Below are positions 1 to 11,029 of a stretch of DNA of 64,000 nt, in pieces. How positions within the stretch are numbered: position 1 is the first letter of the stretch; each line of letters opens with the position of its first letter. The stretch is from positions 32,688,615 through 32,752,614 of the forward strand of contig NC_134573.1 in the NCBI RefSeq assembly GCF_050947875.1, read 5' to 3'. Made by a program: the position numbers and the translations under genes. Source of the stretch: Dermacentor variabilis (lineage: Eukaryota > Arthropoda > Arachnida > Ixodida > Ixodidae). A model generated the notes under the pieces. It was not told where the DNA came from. It saw only the letters and a program-made list of their open reading frames with translations, and did no database searches.

Positions 1-573
1 TTATTACTGATCGTGTAAGCGAATTCACCTAACCCATTCACCTTCACCTAACCTGTAGGTATTCACCTTCACCTAACGCCTCAAATCAAATGGCCGACGG
101 TCAGCAAAGACCGAACATACGGAGGCCGCCCGCTTAAAGGCGTTTAGTTTTACAGACTGTTTGATTTTATTGGTGGGTTCGGCCTGGTCGGAGGGAAACG
201 TGAAACTCTTACGTGCATTTTGGATCTGCGCCTCAACGGGACGAGAGGGCATTCAAGACAGGTGAACAGAAGAAGGGCGACATGCAGTGGGATAGCTCAA
301 TCTCGATGGCACTCAAGTGAAGAAGACCGTCGCGACTGACTCCATCTGGCTTTTCAAGAAAACGCCTCTCGTGGGCGAAACAGTATGCTATAGATGTCAT
401 TCCAAAAGATATGTAGGTTACAAAAAAGCAGGTGAATGAAAGAGCACACGTTTTAGAATTGTCGAAAAGATATCTACAAATGTGCTTCAGTGAGTGCCTT
501 GCGAGCGGTGGTTTGTAGAAAAATTGAGGAATCACAGAAGATACGCTAGAAGAAGGTTAAGTAAAGTAAGTCT
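1..573. other. Anonymous sequence, no gene seen
   Basis: No coding region, RNA gene or recognisable repeat body is supported here. The only structure is a short CTAAC-containing motif (ACCTTCACCTAAC and variants) repeated about three times between roughly 26 and 78. The longest open frame (minus, 233-535) has no recognisable domain and ordinary composition, so it is left uncalled. Confidence 0.5.
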
Positions 574-686
574 AAAATTCTAAGCGCAACAAAAGTGTAC
601 TGGCGATAGGAATTGCACAGACCGCAAAAGTCCTATTTGTTTCTTTTCTTCCGCCGTCTGGTATTAACGCGACAGGAATAAATGGC

Positions 687-722
<36 letters not shown>

Positions 723-728
723 GCCTGG

Positions 729-3540
729 TTACGCCCACTGCAGGGCAAAGGCCTCTTCTCCCATACTTCTCCAACAACCCCGGTCATGTACTAATTGTGG
801 CCATGCCATGCCTGTAAACTTCTTAATATCATCCGCCCACCTAACTTCCTGCCGCCCCCTGCTACGCTTCCCTTCCCTTGGGATCCAGTCGGTAACCCTT
901 AATGACCATCGGTTATCTTCCCTCCTCATTACATGTCCTGCCCATGCCCATTTCTTTTTCTTGATTTCAACCAAGATGTCATGAACTCGCGTTTGTTCCC
1001 TCACCCAATCTGCTCTTTTCTTATCCCTTAACGTTACACCTATCATTCTTCTTTCCATAGGTCGTTGCGTCGTCCTCAATTTGAATAGAACCCTTTTCGT
1101 AAGCCTCCAGGTTTCTGCCCCGTAGGTGAGTACTGGTAAGACACAGCTATCATACACTTTTCTCTTGAGGGATAATGGCAACCTGCTGTTCATGATCTGA
1201 GAATGCCTGCCAAACGCACCCCAGCCCATTCTTATTCTTCTGATTTTTTCCGTTTCATGATCCGGATCCGCCGTCACTACCTGCCCTAAGTAGATGTATT
1301 CCCTTACAACTTCCAGTGCCTCGCTGCCTATTGTAAATTGCTGTTCTCTTCCGAGAATGTTAAGCATTACTTTAGTTTTCTGCAGATTAATTTTCAGACC
1401 CACTCTTCTGCTTTGCCTCTCCAGGACACTGAGCATGCATTGCAATTGGTCCCCTGAGTTACTAAGCAAGGCAATATCATCAGCGAATCGCAAGTTACTA
1501 AGGTATTCTCCATTAACTTTTATCCCCAATTCTTCCCAATCTAGGTATCTGAATACCTCCTGTAAACACGCTGTGAATAGCATTGGAGACATCGTATCTC
1601 CCTGCCTGACGCCTTTCTTTATTGGGATTCTGTTGCTTGCTTTATGAAGGACGACGGTGGCTGTGGAGCCGCTATAGATATATTTCAGTATTTTTGCATA
1701 CGGCTCGTCTACACCCTGATTCCGTAATGCCTCCATGACTGCTGAGGTTTCGACAGAATCAAACGCTTTCTCGTAATCAATGAAAGCTATATATAAGGGT
1801 TGGTTATATTCTGCACATTTCTCTATCACTTGATTGATAGTATGAATATGGTCTATTGTTGAGTAGCCTTTACGGAATCCTGCCTGGTCTTTTGCTTGAC
1901 AGAAGTCTAAGGTGTTCCTGATTATATTTGCGGTTACCTTAGTAAATAGTTTGTAGCCAACGGACAGTAAGCTGATCGGTCTATAATTTTTCAAATCTTT
2001 GGCGTCCCCTTTCATATGGATTAGGATTATGTTAGCGTTCTTCCAAGATTCCAGTACGCCCGAGGTCATGAGGCATTGCGTATAGAGGGTGGCCAGTTTC
2101 TCTAGAACAATCTGTCCACCATCCTTCAACAAATCTGTTGTTACCTGATCCTCCCCAGCTGCCTTCCCCCTTTGCATATCTGCCAAGGCTTTCTGTACTT
2201 CTTCCGGCGTTACCTTTGTGATTTCAAATTCCTCTGGACTAATTTCTCTTCCATTATCGTCGTGGGTGTCACTGGTACTGTATAAATCTCTATAGAACTC
2301 TTCAGCCACTTGAACTATCTCATCCATATTAGTAATGATATTGCCGGCTTTGTCTCTTAACGCATACATCTGATTCGTGCCAATTCCTAGTTTCTTCGTC
2401 ACTGTTTTTAGGCTTCCTCCGTTCCTGAGATCATGTTCAATTCTATCCATATTATACTTCCTTAAGTCAGCTGTCTTACGCTTGTTGATTAACTTCGAAA
2501 GTTCTCCCAGTTCTATTCTAGCTGTAGGGTTAGATGCTTTCATACATTGGCGTTTCTTGATCAGATCTTTTGTCTCCTGCGATAGTTTGCTGGTATCCTG
2601 CCTAACGGAGTTACCACCGACTTCCGTTGCACACTACTTAATGATGCCCACAAGATTGTTGTTCATTGCTTCAACACTAAGGTCCTCTTCCGGATTTAAA
2701 GCCGAATACCTCTTCTGTAGCTTGATCTGGAATTCCTGTATTTTTCCCCCTTTACTCTAACTCATTAATCGGCTTCTTATGTACCAGTTTCTTCCGTTCC
2801 CTCCTCAGGTCTAGGCTAATTCGAGTTCTTACCGCCCTGTGGTCACTGCAGCGCACCTTGCCGAGCACGTCCACAACTTGTATGATGCCAGGGTTAGCGC
2901 AGAGTATGAAGTCTATTTCATTTCTAGTCTCGCTGTTCGGGCTCCTCCAGGTCCACTTTCGGCTATCCCGCTTGCGGAAGAAGGTATTCATTATCCTCAT
3001 ATTATTCTGTTCCGCAAACTCTACTAATAACTCTCCCCTGCTATTCCTAGTGCCTATGCCATATTCCCCCACTGCCTTGTCTCCAGCCTGCTTCTTGCCT
3101 ACCTTGGCATTAAAGTCGCCCATTAGTATAGTGTATTTAGTTTTCACTCTACCCATCGCCGATTCCACGTCTTCATAGAAGCTTTTGACTTCCTGGTCAT
3201 CATGACAGGATGTAGGGGCGTAGACCTGTACAATCTTCATTTTCTACCTCTTATTAAGTTTTACAACAAGACCTGCCACCCTCTCGTTAATGCTATAGAA
3301 TTCCTGTATGTTACCAGCTATATTCTTATTAATCAGGAATGCGACTCCTAGTTCTCTTCTCTCCGCTAAGCCCCGGTAGCACAGGACGTGCCCGCTTTTT
3401 AGCACTGTATAGGCTTCTTTCGGCCTCCTAACTTCACTGAGCCCTATTATATCCCATTTACTGCCCTCTAATTCTTCCAATTGCACTCCTAGACTCGCCT
3501 CACTAGATAACGTTCTAGCGTTAAACGTTGCCAGGTTCAC
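729..3540 (-). pseudogene. RTE endonuclease-reverse transcriptase, broken
   Basis: In a living element this protein nicks the target DNA and copies the element RNA at the nick (target-primed reverse transcription). From the N terminus, the endonuclease start NLATFNARTLSS is near 3530. The endonuclease block 2752-3240 contains MGDFNAKVG and SDHR. The RT block 729-2543 is a 604-residue open stretch with YRPISLLS, FIDYEKAFDS, GVRQGDTMSP and the catalytic NLRFADDIALL. The C-terminal WAGHVMRREDNRWS is typical of RTE/BovB-like proteins. A stop at 3244-3246 lies in the same frame as the next block. A one-base loss near 2755-2760 and a further stop separate the endonuclease from the RT. The RT catalytic residues are intact, so this is a recent but dead copy. 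Full length in copy 2 is about 935 codons. Confidence 0.88.
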
Positions 3541-3548
3541 ATTCCAAT

Positions 3549-3578
3549 GGCGGCCTGTCCGGCATTGGACAGGCCGCC
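3549..3578. repeat. Perfect 12-bp inverted repeat at the 5' end of RTE copy 1
   Basis: GGCGGCCTGTCC at 3549-3560 is repeated inverted as GGACAGGCCGCC at 3567-3578, with a 6-base loop. The outer arm abuts the target duplication ATGGCTCA. The inner arm is the normal RTE 5' UTR sequence, as in the other two copies. It looks like a snap-back or template switch while the 5' junction was being closed. Confidence 0.85.
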
Positions 3579-3990
3579 ATGGCTCAGCATGCAGAAATGT
3601 GGCTTTGGTGGCGTGGCAACGCGATGGTACAGAAAAGGCTACGAAACCTCGACCTTTGGCGGGAGTTAAGCACACCAATTTTGATGTTAATTAAGGTAAG
3701 GTAATAAGCAACAGTTAATTAAGGCACTCGAAAAATTCTAAGCGCAACAAAAGTGTGCTGGCGATAGGAACTGCTCAGACCGCAAAAGGTCCTATTTGTT
3801 TCCTTTCTTCCGCCGTCTGGTATTAGCGCGACAGGAATAAATGGCTCAGGATGCGGAAATGTGTCTTTGGCGGCATGGCCACACGATGTTACAAAAAAGG
3901 CTACGAAACCTCGACGTTTTGGTGGAAGTTAACCACACGAATTTTGATGTTAATTACGGTACGGTAATAAGTCACATTTAATTAAGGCAC

Positions 3991-5408
3991 TCGGACCCAC
4001 GAGTATTAGGGACTCGATCCTATGACCTTTGGTCTTAAATTAAGGTGCAGTGTATTCAGGCACTCGTACCCACGACCTATGTTAGTAGTCAAACCCTTTA
4101 CCTTCAGTGGGAGTCGAACACAGGGTCTTGTGTAGCGGCATAATATCTAAGCATTGTGCGGTGGCTGCAATGTTATCGAATTGAACGACGTCGGGATAAC
4201 TAAGTAGGCGTTGAATTTTGTCTTGTGCTCTGAAACTTGCCTAGTGGTCCCAAAACTCGATGCACAATGGAAAAGCAACCTATAGCAGTGACTTTTTCAG
4301 GCTTGTTGCGCACCTCAGAAAGAGCAAAAAGGGAAGGAGGTTCGGCTAATTAAAGGGAACGGAAAGCAGAGTCAGCGCTAACTCTGTTTTACGTTCCCCT
4401 TCATTACCCCTACCTCCTTTCTTTATTGGTCTTTCTGAGCTGCGTTAGAGGCCTAAAAAAGTCACGACAGACCAACTCGCCCAAACTGCCACGCTTTTAA
4501 CCTATACCAGTACTGAAAAATTTCACATTTCGAATATTAAAGAACCAATCGTGCTGCGAGCCCAGGCTTCCTAAGCTTGATTATAAGAGAAGCCATGGAC
4601 CACGATAGACAGAAAGAAGAGAGAGTGTGCAGAGCTGATAGTGCTGGTGATAAAAGCTGCTCTGCGAATGCTTAGGCCCAATCGTAAAAATCGTGCACAT
4701 CACACGCTTTTGTGCCCGGCGGCCCTCCAGATCGGGGAAGGTGCCACATCTGCGAGATGTAGTTGTGACGCCTCAATTCGTCACTCCTGTCTGCATCCCA
4801 AGTTGGCCTGTCCGCGCCGGAGTGAAGGTCGCTGCAAGACTGCGACTCATCACGCCTATCAGCAGCCCAAATTGGCATGACCACGCCAGGAATCAGAGTC
4901 AGCGTGCGTGTCCCCTACTTTCCCGTTTTGTGCCCAGTGATGTGCACGTATTTCCTACCGTGCGCACCGAAAGGGGCACCAGCTCACCGATAACACCAGT
5001 GCACCGAAAGGGGCCACCGCCTCACCGACGCCGGGATTGGTCTCCTGACACCGTTTGCCGCCTGACGCCGGTTTGGTGGAAACCATGAACAATGGCGCCG
5101 CAGGCATTAAAAGCGGATCCAGACAAAGGAGGAGGTCGCTCGGAAACAGGGCGACTCGGACATGCGAAGACGCTACCATAGTGTGCTCCGATAGTTCGAG
5201 CACTTTTTTTAATCTCAACTTGTGCTTTTTTGAATATATTGCTTTTTCTTCATTCTCTTAAACGTTGCTCGGAACCCTTTCTTTCGGCACCTGGCACGGC
5301 ACCGTCGGTGGAACTTCCCTAGCCGTTCGGACCCCGACATCGCAAGAACGAACTGCGCGAATCGCTTTTATTCGAAATATTTTATCGGCAGTTGGCTATT
5401 CAACTCCG
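3991..5408. other. Anonymous sequence with one fold-back
   Basis: No gene is supported. The segment holds the fold-back described at 4289-4465. GC-rich open frames between about 4640 and 5260 lack domains, splice signals or coding-like codon bias. Confidence 0.45.
4289..4465. repeat. Imperfect fold-back (MITE-like hairpin)
   Basis: The left arm begins GTGACTTTTTCAGG and includes CTCAGAAAGA, GGAAGGAGG and GGGAACG. The right arm is its inverted copy, with TCTTTCTGAG, CCTCCTTTC, CGTTCCCC and AAAAAAGTCAC. The centre is AGCGCT at 4374-4379. Arms are roughly 85-90 bp with several mismatches and small gaps. This is the layout of a small non-autonomous DNA transposon, although no clear target duplication was found. 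Confidence 0.6.
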
Positions 5409-6381
5409 CTTAAAAGGCCCCTTTTGCAGCAGACAAGCGTCAACTTTAAATGACAAGTGTCTTTTAAAGGGTCATTTTGAGCTGACAAGCGCGGAGCATA
5501 CATTTAGGGGTAAGGATCGTGTCTCGAAAGTATGACATCGCTACGCGCCGCCGAAAGATCTCGAATTCGAAACCGAACGCCGTTTTTCCTTCTCGTGGCC
5601 GCCGCGCTCCCAACCGGAGGATGACGTACTCGTGTGCCTGCGCCTACGTAGTCGTATCCGCAGGGTACACGCCGCAGCGCGACAACACGTGACTTCGAGA
5701 ATTATTCAAGACAACATCTCTTATCTGCGTGATCTGTTGCTTGAATGGGCGAGTCGAAGTTTACAGAGACAATAAAAGACACAAACAGAATGTCTGCGAA
5801 TTTTTTGTTTTAGTTTGCACCGAAGCAAGAAAGATGTACTTCCGCTTCGTCCGCTTGTTCCCACGGTCATGCGGTAACGTGCGTAGGTACCGAAGTTATG
5901 CAATTTTCTACCATGCTCAGCGCGTGATCATGCTCTGCGATCCGCTTGTTCTGCCTCAGTATTCCTGTAGCACTGAATTATACCACTAGTCATGTTTCCT
6001 TGTACACAGCGCAGAAAATCGTGCGATGCGCCAACGAGACAACGCCTGGCGCGCGACGCCTTCAGCGGAAATGCGTAGCGCCTGAAAAAAAAGCGAGGAA
6101 AACAAAAAAATGAAGGCGGGGCCTGTGACGTATGTACACGCGATCCTCGACGTCTGGTATGGGAAAACGCAGAGAAGGAATTTCGCTTGCGAAGGCTATA
6201 GGAGGCGAGTGGAGAGGGAGTCTCGCTTGGCACTGGAGCCCGCCTGCTGAAATATTTCTATCCCGGCTATTATTGAGTCGATTTGAAAAAGTTTTGCTGC
6301 AGAACGCTTCCTAGAGGACACGTAACAACTTCCAGCGTATAACGAAAATTTGCTGTGGGGCCTGGTGAGAGGCCCTTTAAG
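5409..6381. mobile_element. Possible non-autonomous TIR element (weak)
   Basis: CTTAAAAGGCCCCT at 5409-5422 matches the inverse of AGAGGCCCTTTAAG at 6368-6381 in 12 of 14 positions. A related sequence (TCTTTTAAAGGGTCATTTTGAG) recurs near 5460. No target duplication is visible and no transposase is encoded. The interior, with tracts such as AACGCCTGGCGCGCGACGC, has the feel of a dispersed tick repeat, but the boundaries are a guess. Confidence 0.3.
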
Positions 6382-8445
6382 GTACTACATCATATCACCA
6401 TGCAAATGGACACCCGTTTAGAAAAATTATGCGTGCAAGGCGATCGCGTGTATGTTTGCACGAGACAAGTAGAGTTGCCTATTATTAAAGCAAGAAAAAA
6501 AAGCTATAGTGTCCTGCAGGTATGAGTATCGGGCTTCACTTCCTTTCAACGCGATAGCATTGTAGGCGGACTTCGCCAATTTGAAGGTACCACACTCCTC
6601 TAACGAAAAGTACGGGAGAATCCCGAAGGCTGAGCAGCGATAGCGTTGCTTCGCTTTACAGACTGATCTCCACTGAAGCGAGCAAGATCGCACTTCGAGT
6701 GCGCGGGCGTGAAGCCGCTGGAAGTTGCCGGCCTTGTCCCGGAAGCGAGCGCCAGCGGCCGCTTGATTGCTGCCGGAGGGCCAGCGCTTTTCTTTTTAGA
6801 GCACAGCTTTTTTACAGCGAGCGGCAGTGGTGGACGCGTCGTAACCGAGCGAACGAGCACGGCTAAAGATGAAAGAGCGAACGCGGAGCGGGATATGAAA
6901 GACGCGAGCCACGAACAGCGGAGACCAATGAGAGAAGCCGCTTTAGTGACTGGCGCGCGGGAAACTTATGTATACGGGCCCACCCAACCGCTCAATGCGT
7001 ACCCGTAATCCGCCTTTGGCGACGCCAACAGCGATGCGCATGGTGCAGTTGCCCCGTCATCGCCCGCGCTATGCGGACGAACCTACCTTGCGATGACGGT
7101 GCAACTGCACCGTGCGCACCACTGTTCGCGCCAACAGCGCTTGTGGTAGCGCGATCTGTGCGACAAGACTCGCCGTAAACTACAATACTTTAGCTTCATT
7201 TTTATTTTTCATGTTCTCCCTTTGAAATGTAGGAACCAGAAGAGAGGCGAAATTATCTCACTAAAGGGGTATCGCGCAGTGCCGCCAAACCGGATGTGCG
7301 CGCCTGTCAATGGTGACGACTGGACGGCGCGCACTATATCTTCATTTATGCTTGGGCCACGCGCTCCGCTGTTCAAGTTTGGTTTGGCGCTGATAGTACA
7401 AACACTTTATGTGAGTAAATAACGTATGCAACTTGGCATTGTATTGGCCTCCTCACTTGATGTGTATGTATGTGCGCCTAGCACATGGCACAACATAAAG
7501 CAAGACATGAAATGCTGAAACGTGATATTCGCTTTAAGAACTACACCTCATGCCCTATTCGAGTCATGCGTTTTTGTGCGTACTCATACTGTTTTCTTAC
7601 TTATTCACTTAACGCCCGAGAAGCGGTTTCAGGCCAGGGAGGAGCTTGTAAAGCGTTGCCGAAACTCTTCTTGCAGCCGGTCGTTCCGCTGAAGAAACCT
7701 CCGTTAAAAGTATTCACGAGCGGGCTCAATGGCTAGTTCACGATGAGGAAATATGACGGCGCATACGCGTTTCGGTCTCGTCTGTAGCGTTTCTTGTTTG
7801 GTCGCGAGTCTCACGTGGGATGGCTATCGCGGCTCGCAGCGGCGCCTGCCAAATTGTTTCTCCTTGCCACCGCATGATGGCGCCACAATGCATCGCAAAA
7901 GGCGGATTGGTCTCAGCGGGGCCGTTTGGTTCGTACTGTCGTCTGCTCGCGTCATTTTTGCTGGCGCTTGTTTGGCTTGCTTGGTTTAGTCTCGTTCGAG
8001 CTTGTTTCCATTGTCCTCTTTTGCGGTTGTTTTGTAACCAGATTGTACGCGCGACGCAAATTGTGTAGTACTTTCGGGATGCCACGCGGCAACGGCGATT
8101 ACACTGGAGCCGTCGACGATCGCCGACTCTGCTACATGACTCTTTAATATTGATTACATCAATATATCGCAGAATGAAACATGTTCAGAGCTGCGCTCAA
8201 ACTTCGTATTAGGAAGTATCGTAATTAGCTGTAAATTTCTTGAAACAGGGCCTCTCCGCTGCGCAGTTAACTGCACAAGCCGACCAGAAATGTAATCGGG
8301 AAGACATTTGATGTGATGGTATCCCAAAATAAAAAGTAGTGGGATGTCGCTGATTCCTTATTGGTTCCTGTTAAGAGACACGAGCTCTCAGGTGGCGTTC
8401 AAAATTCTATACACATTGCTGCATGAACGCATAGTTACACAGAAT
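6382..8445. other. Anonymous sequence, no gene seen
   Basis: The open frames here are short, overlap on both strands and carry no recognisable domain. The stretch is comparatively GC-rich with many CpG dinucleotides. The only clear structure is the hairpin at 7042-7111. Confidence 0.45.
7042..7111. repeat. 22-bp-arm hairpin
   Basis: The arms at 7042-7063 (GGTGCAGTTG...GTCATCGC) and 7090-7111 (GCGATGAC...CAACTGCACC) are inverted copies with one mismatch and a 26-base loop. There is no adjacent coding region. It may be the core of a small fold-back repeat. Confidence 0.7.
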
Positions 8446-8676
8446 TGAATTCGAGTACTTTAGGTGCCAAAACGACGACTTGATACTGAGTCATGCCGTG
8501 CAGGAGGACTGCAGAATAATTTTGACCACCAGCAGATCTTTAACGTGGCCCCAATGCAGGGACACGAACAATTTTGCGTTTCGGCCCGATCAAAACGCGG
8601 CCGCCATGTCCGCGAATTTCCCCCGCGACCTCCTGCTTAGCAGCGCAACACCATAGCCGCTAAACCACTGCGGCGG
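8446..8676 (-). mobile_element. tRNA-derived SINE (Ruka-like), old copy
   Basis: Read on the minus strand, a tRNA-like head (GCCGCAGTGGTTTAGCGGCTATGG) contains an A-box-like TGGTTTAGCGG. It is followed by a degenerate B box and a body holding CCACGTTAAAGA and TTTTGGCACC near the 3' end. The same body occurs at 20187-20400 and in fragments at 15725-15785, 16575-16735 and 24985-25085. The copy is strongly mutated. The family name is from memory of tick SINEs and is tentative. Confidence 0.65.
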
Positions 8677-9898
8677 ATAAGCGCATGTTTCAGTCAGCTG
8701 CTGAGTCGAACCACTTCGTCCGTCTTGTGAAGTGTGTAATCGCATCGTACGACAAAATTAAACTGAATCACTCCGCAATGAGGCGGGCTGCCGAAATTAG
8801 CGAAACAAACATTCATAATCTGTTGACGATACTGATTATTTTTAGTCAGTCACTCATGCGTATCGACCTTACGTGACTACTACATCAAAAAAAAAAAAAA
8901 AGAAAGAGCGGTTCTGTTGTGTACGTTCTTTTCTGTTTCGTGCGAAAATGTAGCAGTCTTCTACCTCGTGATCAGCAGCAACTTAAGAGCAACTATTATC
9001 GGGTAGGGACGCAGCTTGTTCTGAGCTATGGGCAAATTTCTCGCCCAGCTTGCAATGCCGGCATTCCTACATATCACTAATTCAGACACACACTTTTTCA
9101 ATTTTATTTCGGTCAAGGCTACAGCCTATCATGAATTCGGATATTTTGTCATCTTCATAAAATAGAGCTCAACGTTTTAATGTTTTTTATATTGCTTAAT
9201 TTATTGTGGATTGTTCTCGTCACGCCCATTACAGTTCACTGCGTATTGTACATTGCATCTTTCATAACACGCATGACAAAGGCCGTTGATGTCCACCAAG
9301 ATCGGCAGGCATTGCCAGTAACTGCAACTTGATAGTTACTTTAAATGCAGCCCCTTGTACACTGAATTTGCTGCCCTCGGTTTCGTTGAAATGAAGTGTG
9401 AGCAGTTTTTTTTCTTGTTTACGAGCTAAAAAGCTTACTGCTGATTATAACTGTCATGCCCTGTAACTATAAATGACCTCGAAAATGCGAACTTTTTTAT
9501 TTATGTACGAGTGGCAAAACGGCTTCCCGACTGTTATTTTATAATTTTTTTTTGCTTTACAGATGAATGTGCACTTGAGGGCACACAGTGGCATTTCTAA
9601 AACCTTTCCCTTGTAGGCAAGATTGAAACGGCACACACTACCCCAGAAACTTAATAGAAGCAATAGACAAATCTAGCCGTTGTAAGCGGTCGGTGACTGC
9701 GCATATTGCGAAAAAAAAATATGATGCCGGTGTGAAACCACGAGGACAAGCGTGGACGTCTCTGGTAGTAAGGCGCACTTCGGGAAGGACGGAAGGCTGG
9801 TGTGTCTTTACCGCTCAATAGGCACATCGAGCAAAAATTTATTTGCATCTGTGGTCGCTCCATGCTTTTTAGTCTTGCTGTAACAACCGCGAGCAAAC

Positions 9899-9899
9899 A

Positions 9900-9990
<91 letters not shown>
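9899..9990. repeat. (TA)n microsatellite
   Basis: About 90 bp of nearly pure TA, with a single TG interruption near 9911. It creates spurious Tyr-Ile open frames on both strands. Confidence 0.97.
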
Positions 9991-9991
<1 letters not shown>

Positions 9992-10147
9992 ACGCAAACA
10001 TTGCATCCGACAAGCAGCCGCAGCCTGACAATGCATCGATTGCGTGCGCGCATTCAGAAGCGCAGAAGACTCCATCTTCTGGGACACGTTGCAGAACTTT
10101 CAGTGGAGGTAGGTGGCCTTGGAAGGTGTCTAAACGTTTTGTTGTCA

Positions 10148-10234
10148 CGAGACCATGAGCAACATGAAAACACGATGAAAGCAGGATCCGTTGGCTCCTG
10201 CACTCACCTTGTTTTCGTGTTGCTCATCGTCTCG
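10148..10234. repeat. 39-bp-arm palindrome
   Basis: The arm 10148-10186 (CGAGACCATGAGCAACATGA...) and the arm 10196-10234, when inverted (CGAGACGATGAGCAACACGA...), match closely with a handful of substitutions. They are separated by a 9-base loop. No coding region or target duplication is evident. It is probably a small fold-back repeat. Confidence 0.75.
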
Positions 10235-10946
10235 AATTTGCATCTCCGACATTCCCCATGTTCTCCCTAGCTGTCGCGAGCCGAGAGGGCAAGAAATAGG
10301 CACGTGACCCACGTGCTAGCGGTTTCAAGCAGCGACTTCTGCGTAACACCCGTGCTATCGTAGCCTAATCGTTAAAGGCACGGGACTGCCACACTGCTGA
10401 AGGGTCAGAGATGCGACAACACCTTCGGTCACGCACTTCTTCGCAGCAATATGCGGGGAGAAAATGAATAATTGCCATCAGGGGGTATTCGTTTAACCAT
10501 CTCAGATAAACATGGAGGCCTTTGCGCATGTCCCTACGCGCTGCAATCTGCTAGGTTAGTCTAGTGAACGGCAGTACAACCATTGTTTTTACACATGCGC
10601 CTCACTAAAATGTTAAACACGGAATCTTTCACGTAAAACTTTCGTCCTCTATGCCTCGCCCCCTTCCCCCCACTTATAATTTAGACACTATATGCTCCCA
10701 TTGCCAGCACTGTTGCTGCAGTTGTGGCGTTCAAGGGTGTTCGAAAGCGCTTCATAGGCTTGTCTCGGTAGTAAATGTGCCGCGCTCCTGGTCATTTGGG
10801 CTCCGTCATGTGTTTGCAATGATGAACCCCACGTGGCGACGACAGCTAAAGGGCTTCAAACCTGATGCGAACCCTACACCGACACACCACGCGCAGAGCA
10901 ACGCTCGCGAGCCTGTCAAGACCGAGAAAAACAGAGAGACAGCCTC

Positions 10947-11029
10947 TTTTGGTTTAACTCACGTTTTGGTTTACTCACGAGGTTTTGGTTTACTCACGAG
11001 ACAGACATGTTTCGGTTTAACTCACGAGG
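10947..11029. repeat. Minisatellite, four TTTTGGTTTACTCACGAG-like units
   Basis: Variants of TTTTGGTTTA(A)CTCACG(AGG) occur at about 10947, 10963, 10982 and 11010. The fourth is separated by a short ACAGACATG spacer. There is no coding role; it is a local tandem repeat. Confidence 0.75.

Larger units (their letters stand above)
690..3578 (-). mobile_element. RTE-clade LINE, copy 1 (5'-truncated, fold-back 5' end)
   Basis: This is a non-LTR retrotransposon on the minus strand. Its 3' end is a GAT microsatellite (690-721 on the plus strand reads as CAT repeats), the usual simple-repeat tail of RTE elements. The target duplication ATGGCTCA is at 682-689 and 3579-3586. Compared with the full-length copies at 39105-42303 and 52058-55308, the tRNA-like head and 5' UTR are missing. 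The element sequence stops close to 3562 and is followed by an inverted 12-bp copy of its own terminal sequence. It encodes an apurinic-type endonuclease, a reverse transcriptase and an RTE-type C-terminal region. Confidence 0.9.
574..3990. repeat. 261-bp tandem repeat, two units, first unit split by an RTE insertion
   Basis: Unit A is 574-681 plus 3579-3731; unit B is 3732-3990. Both units start AAAATTCTAAGCGC and end near AATTAAGGCACTCG. They can be aligned throughout with scattered substitutions, for example the shared CTACGAAACCTCGAC and ATTTTGATGTTAATTA segments. With the RTE element removed, unit A is 261 bp and directly abuts unit B. No coding potential is seen. The repeat is probably an older dispersed tick repeat that was locally duplicated before the LINE arrived. 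Confidence 0.8.

Noticed and set aside
572..787. Frames with poly-Asp or poly-His near the start of the window
   Set aside because: Produced by the CAT/GAT tail of RTE copy 1.
5928..6233. Paired overlapping frames on both strands around 6 kb
   Set aside because: No domains; composition reflects a GC-rich dispersed repeat.
9651..10158. Open frames of 118-165 codons on both strands
   Set aside because: They are created by the (TA)n array, which reads as Tyr-Ile repeats in any frame; no domain on either side.
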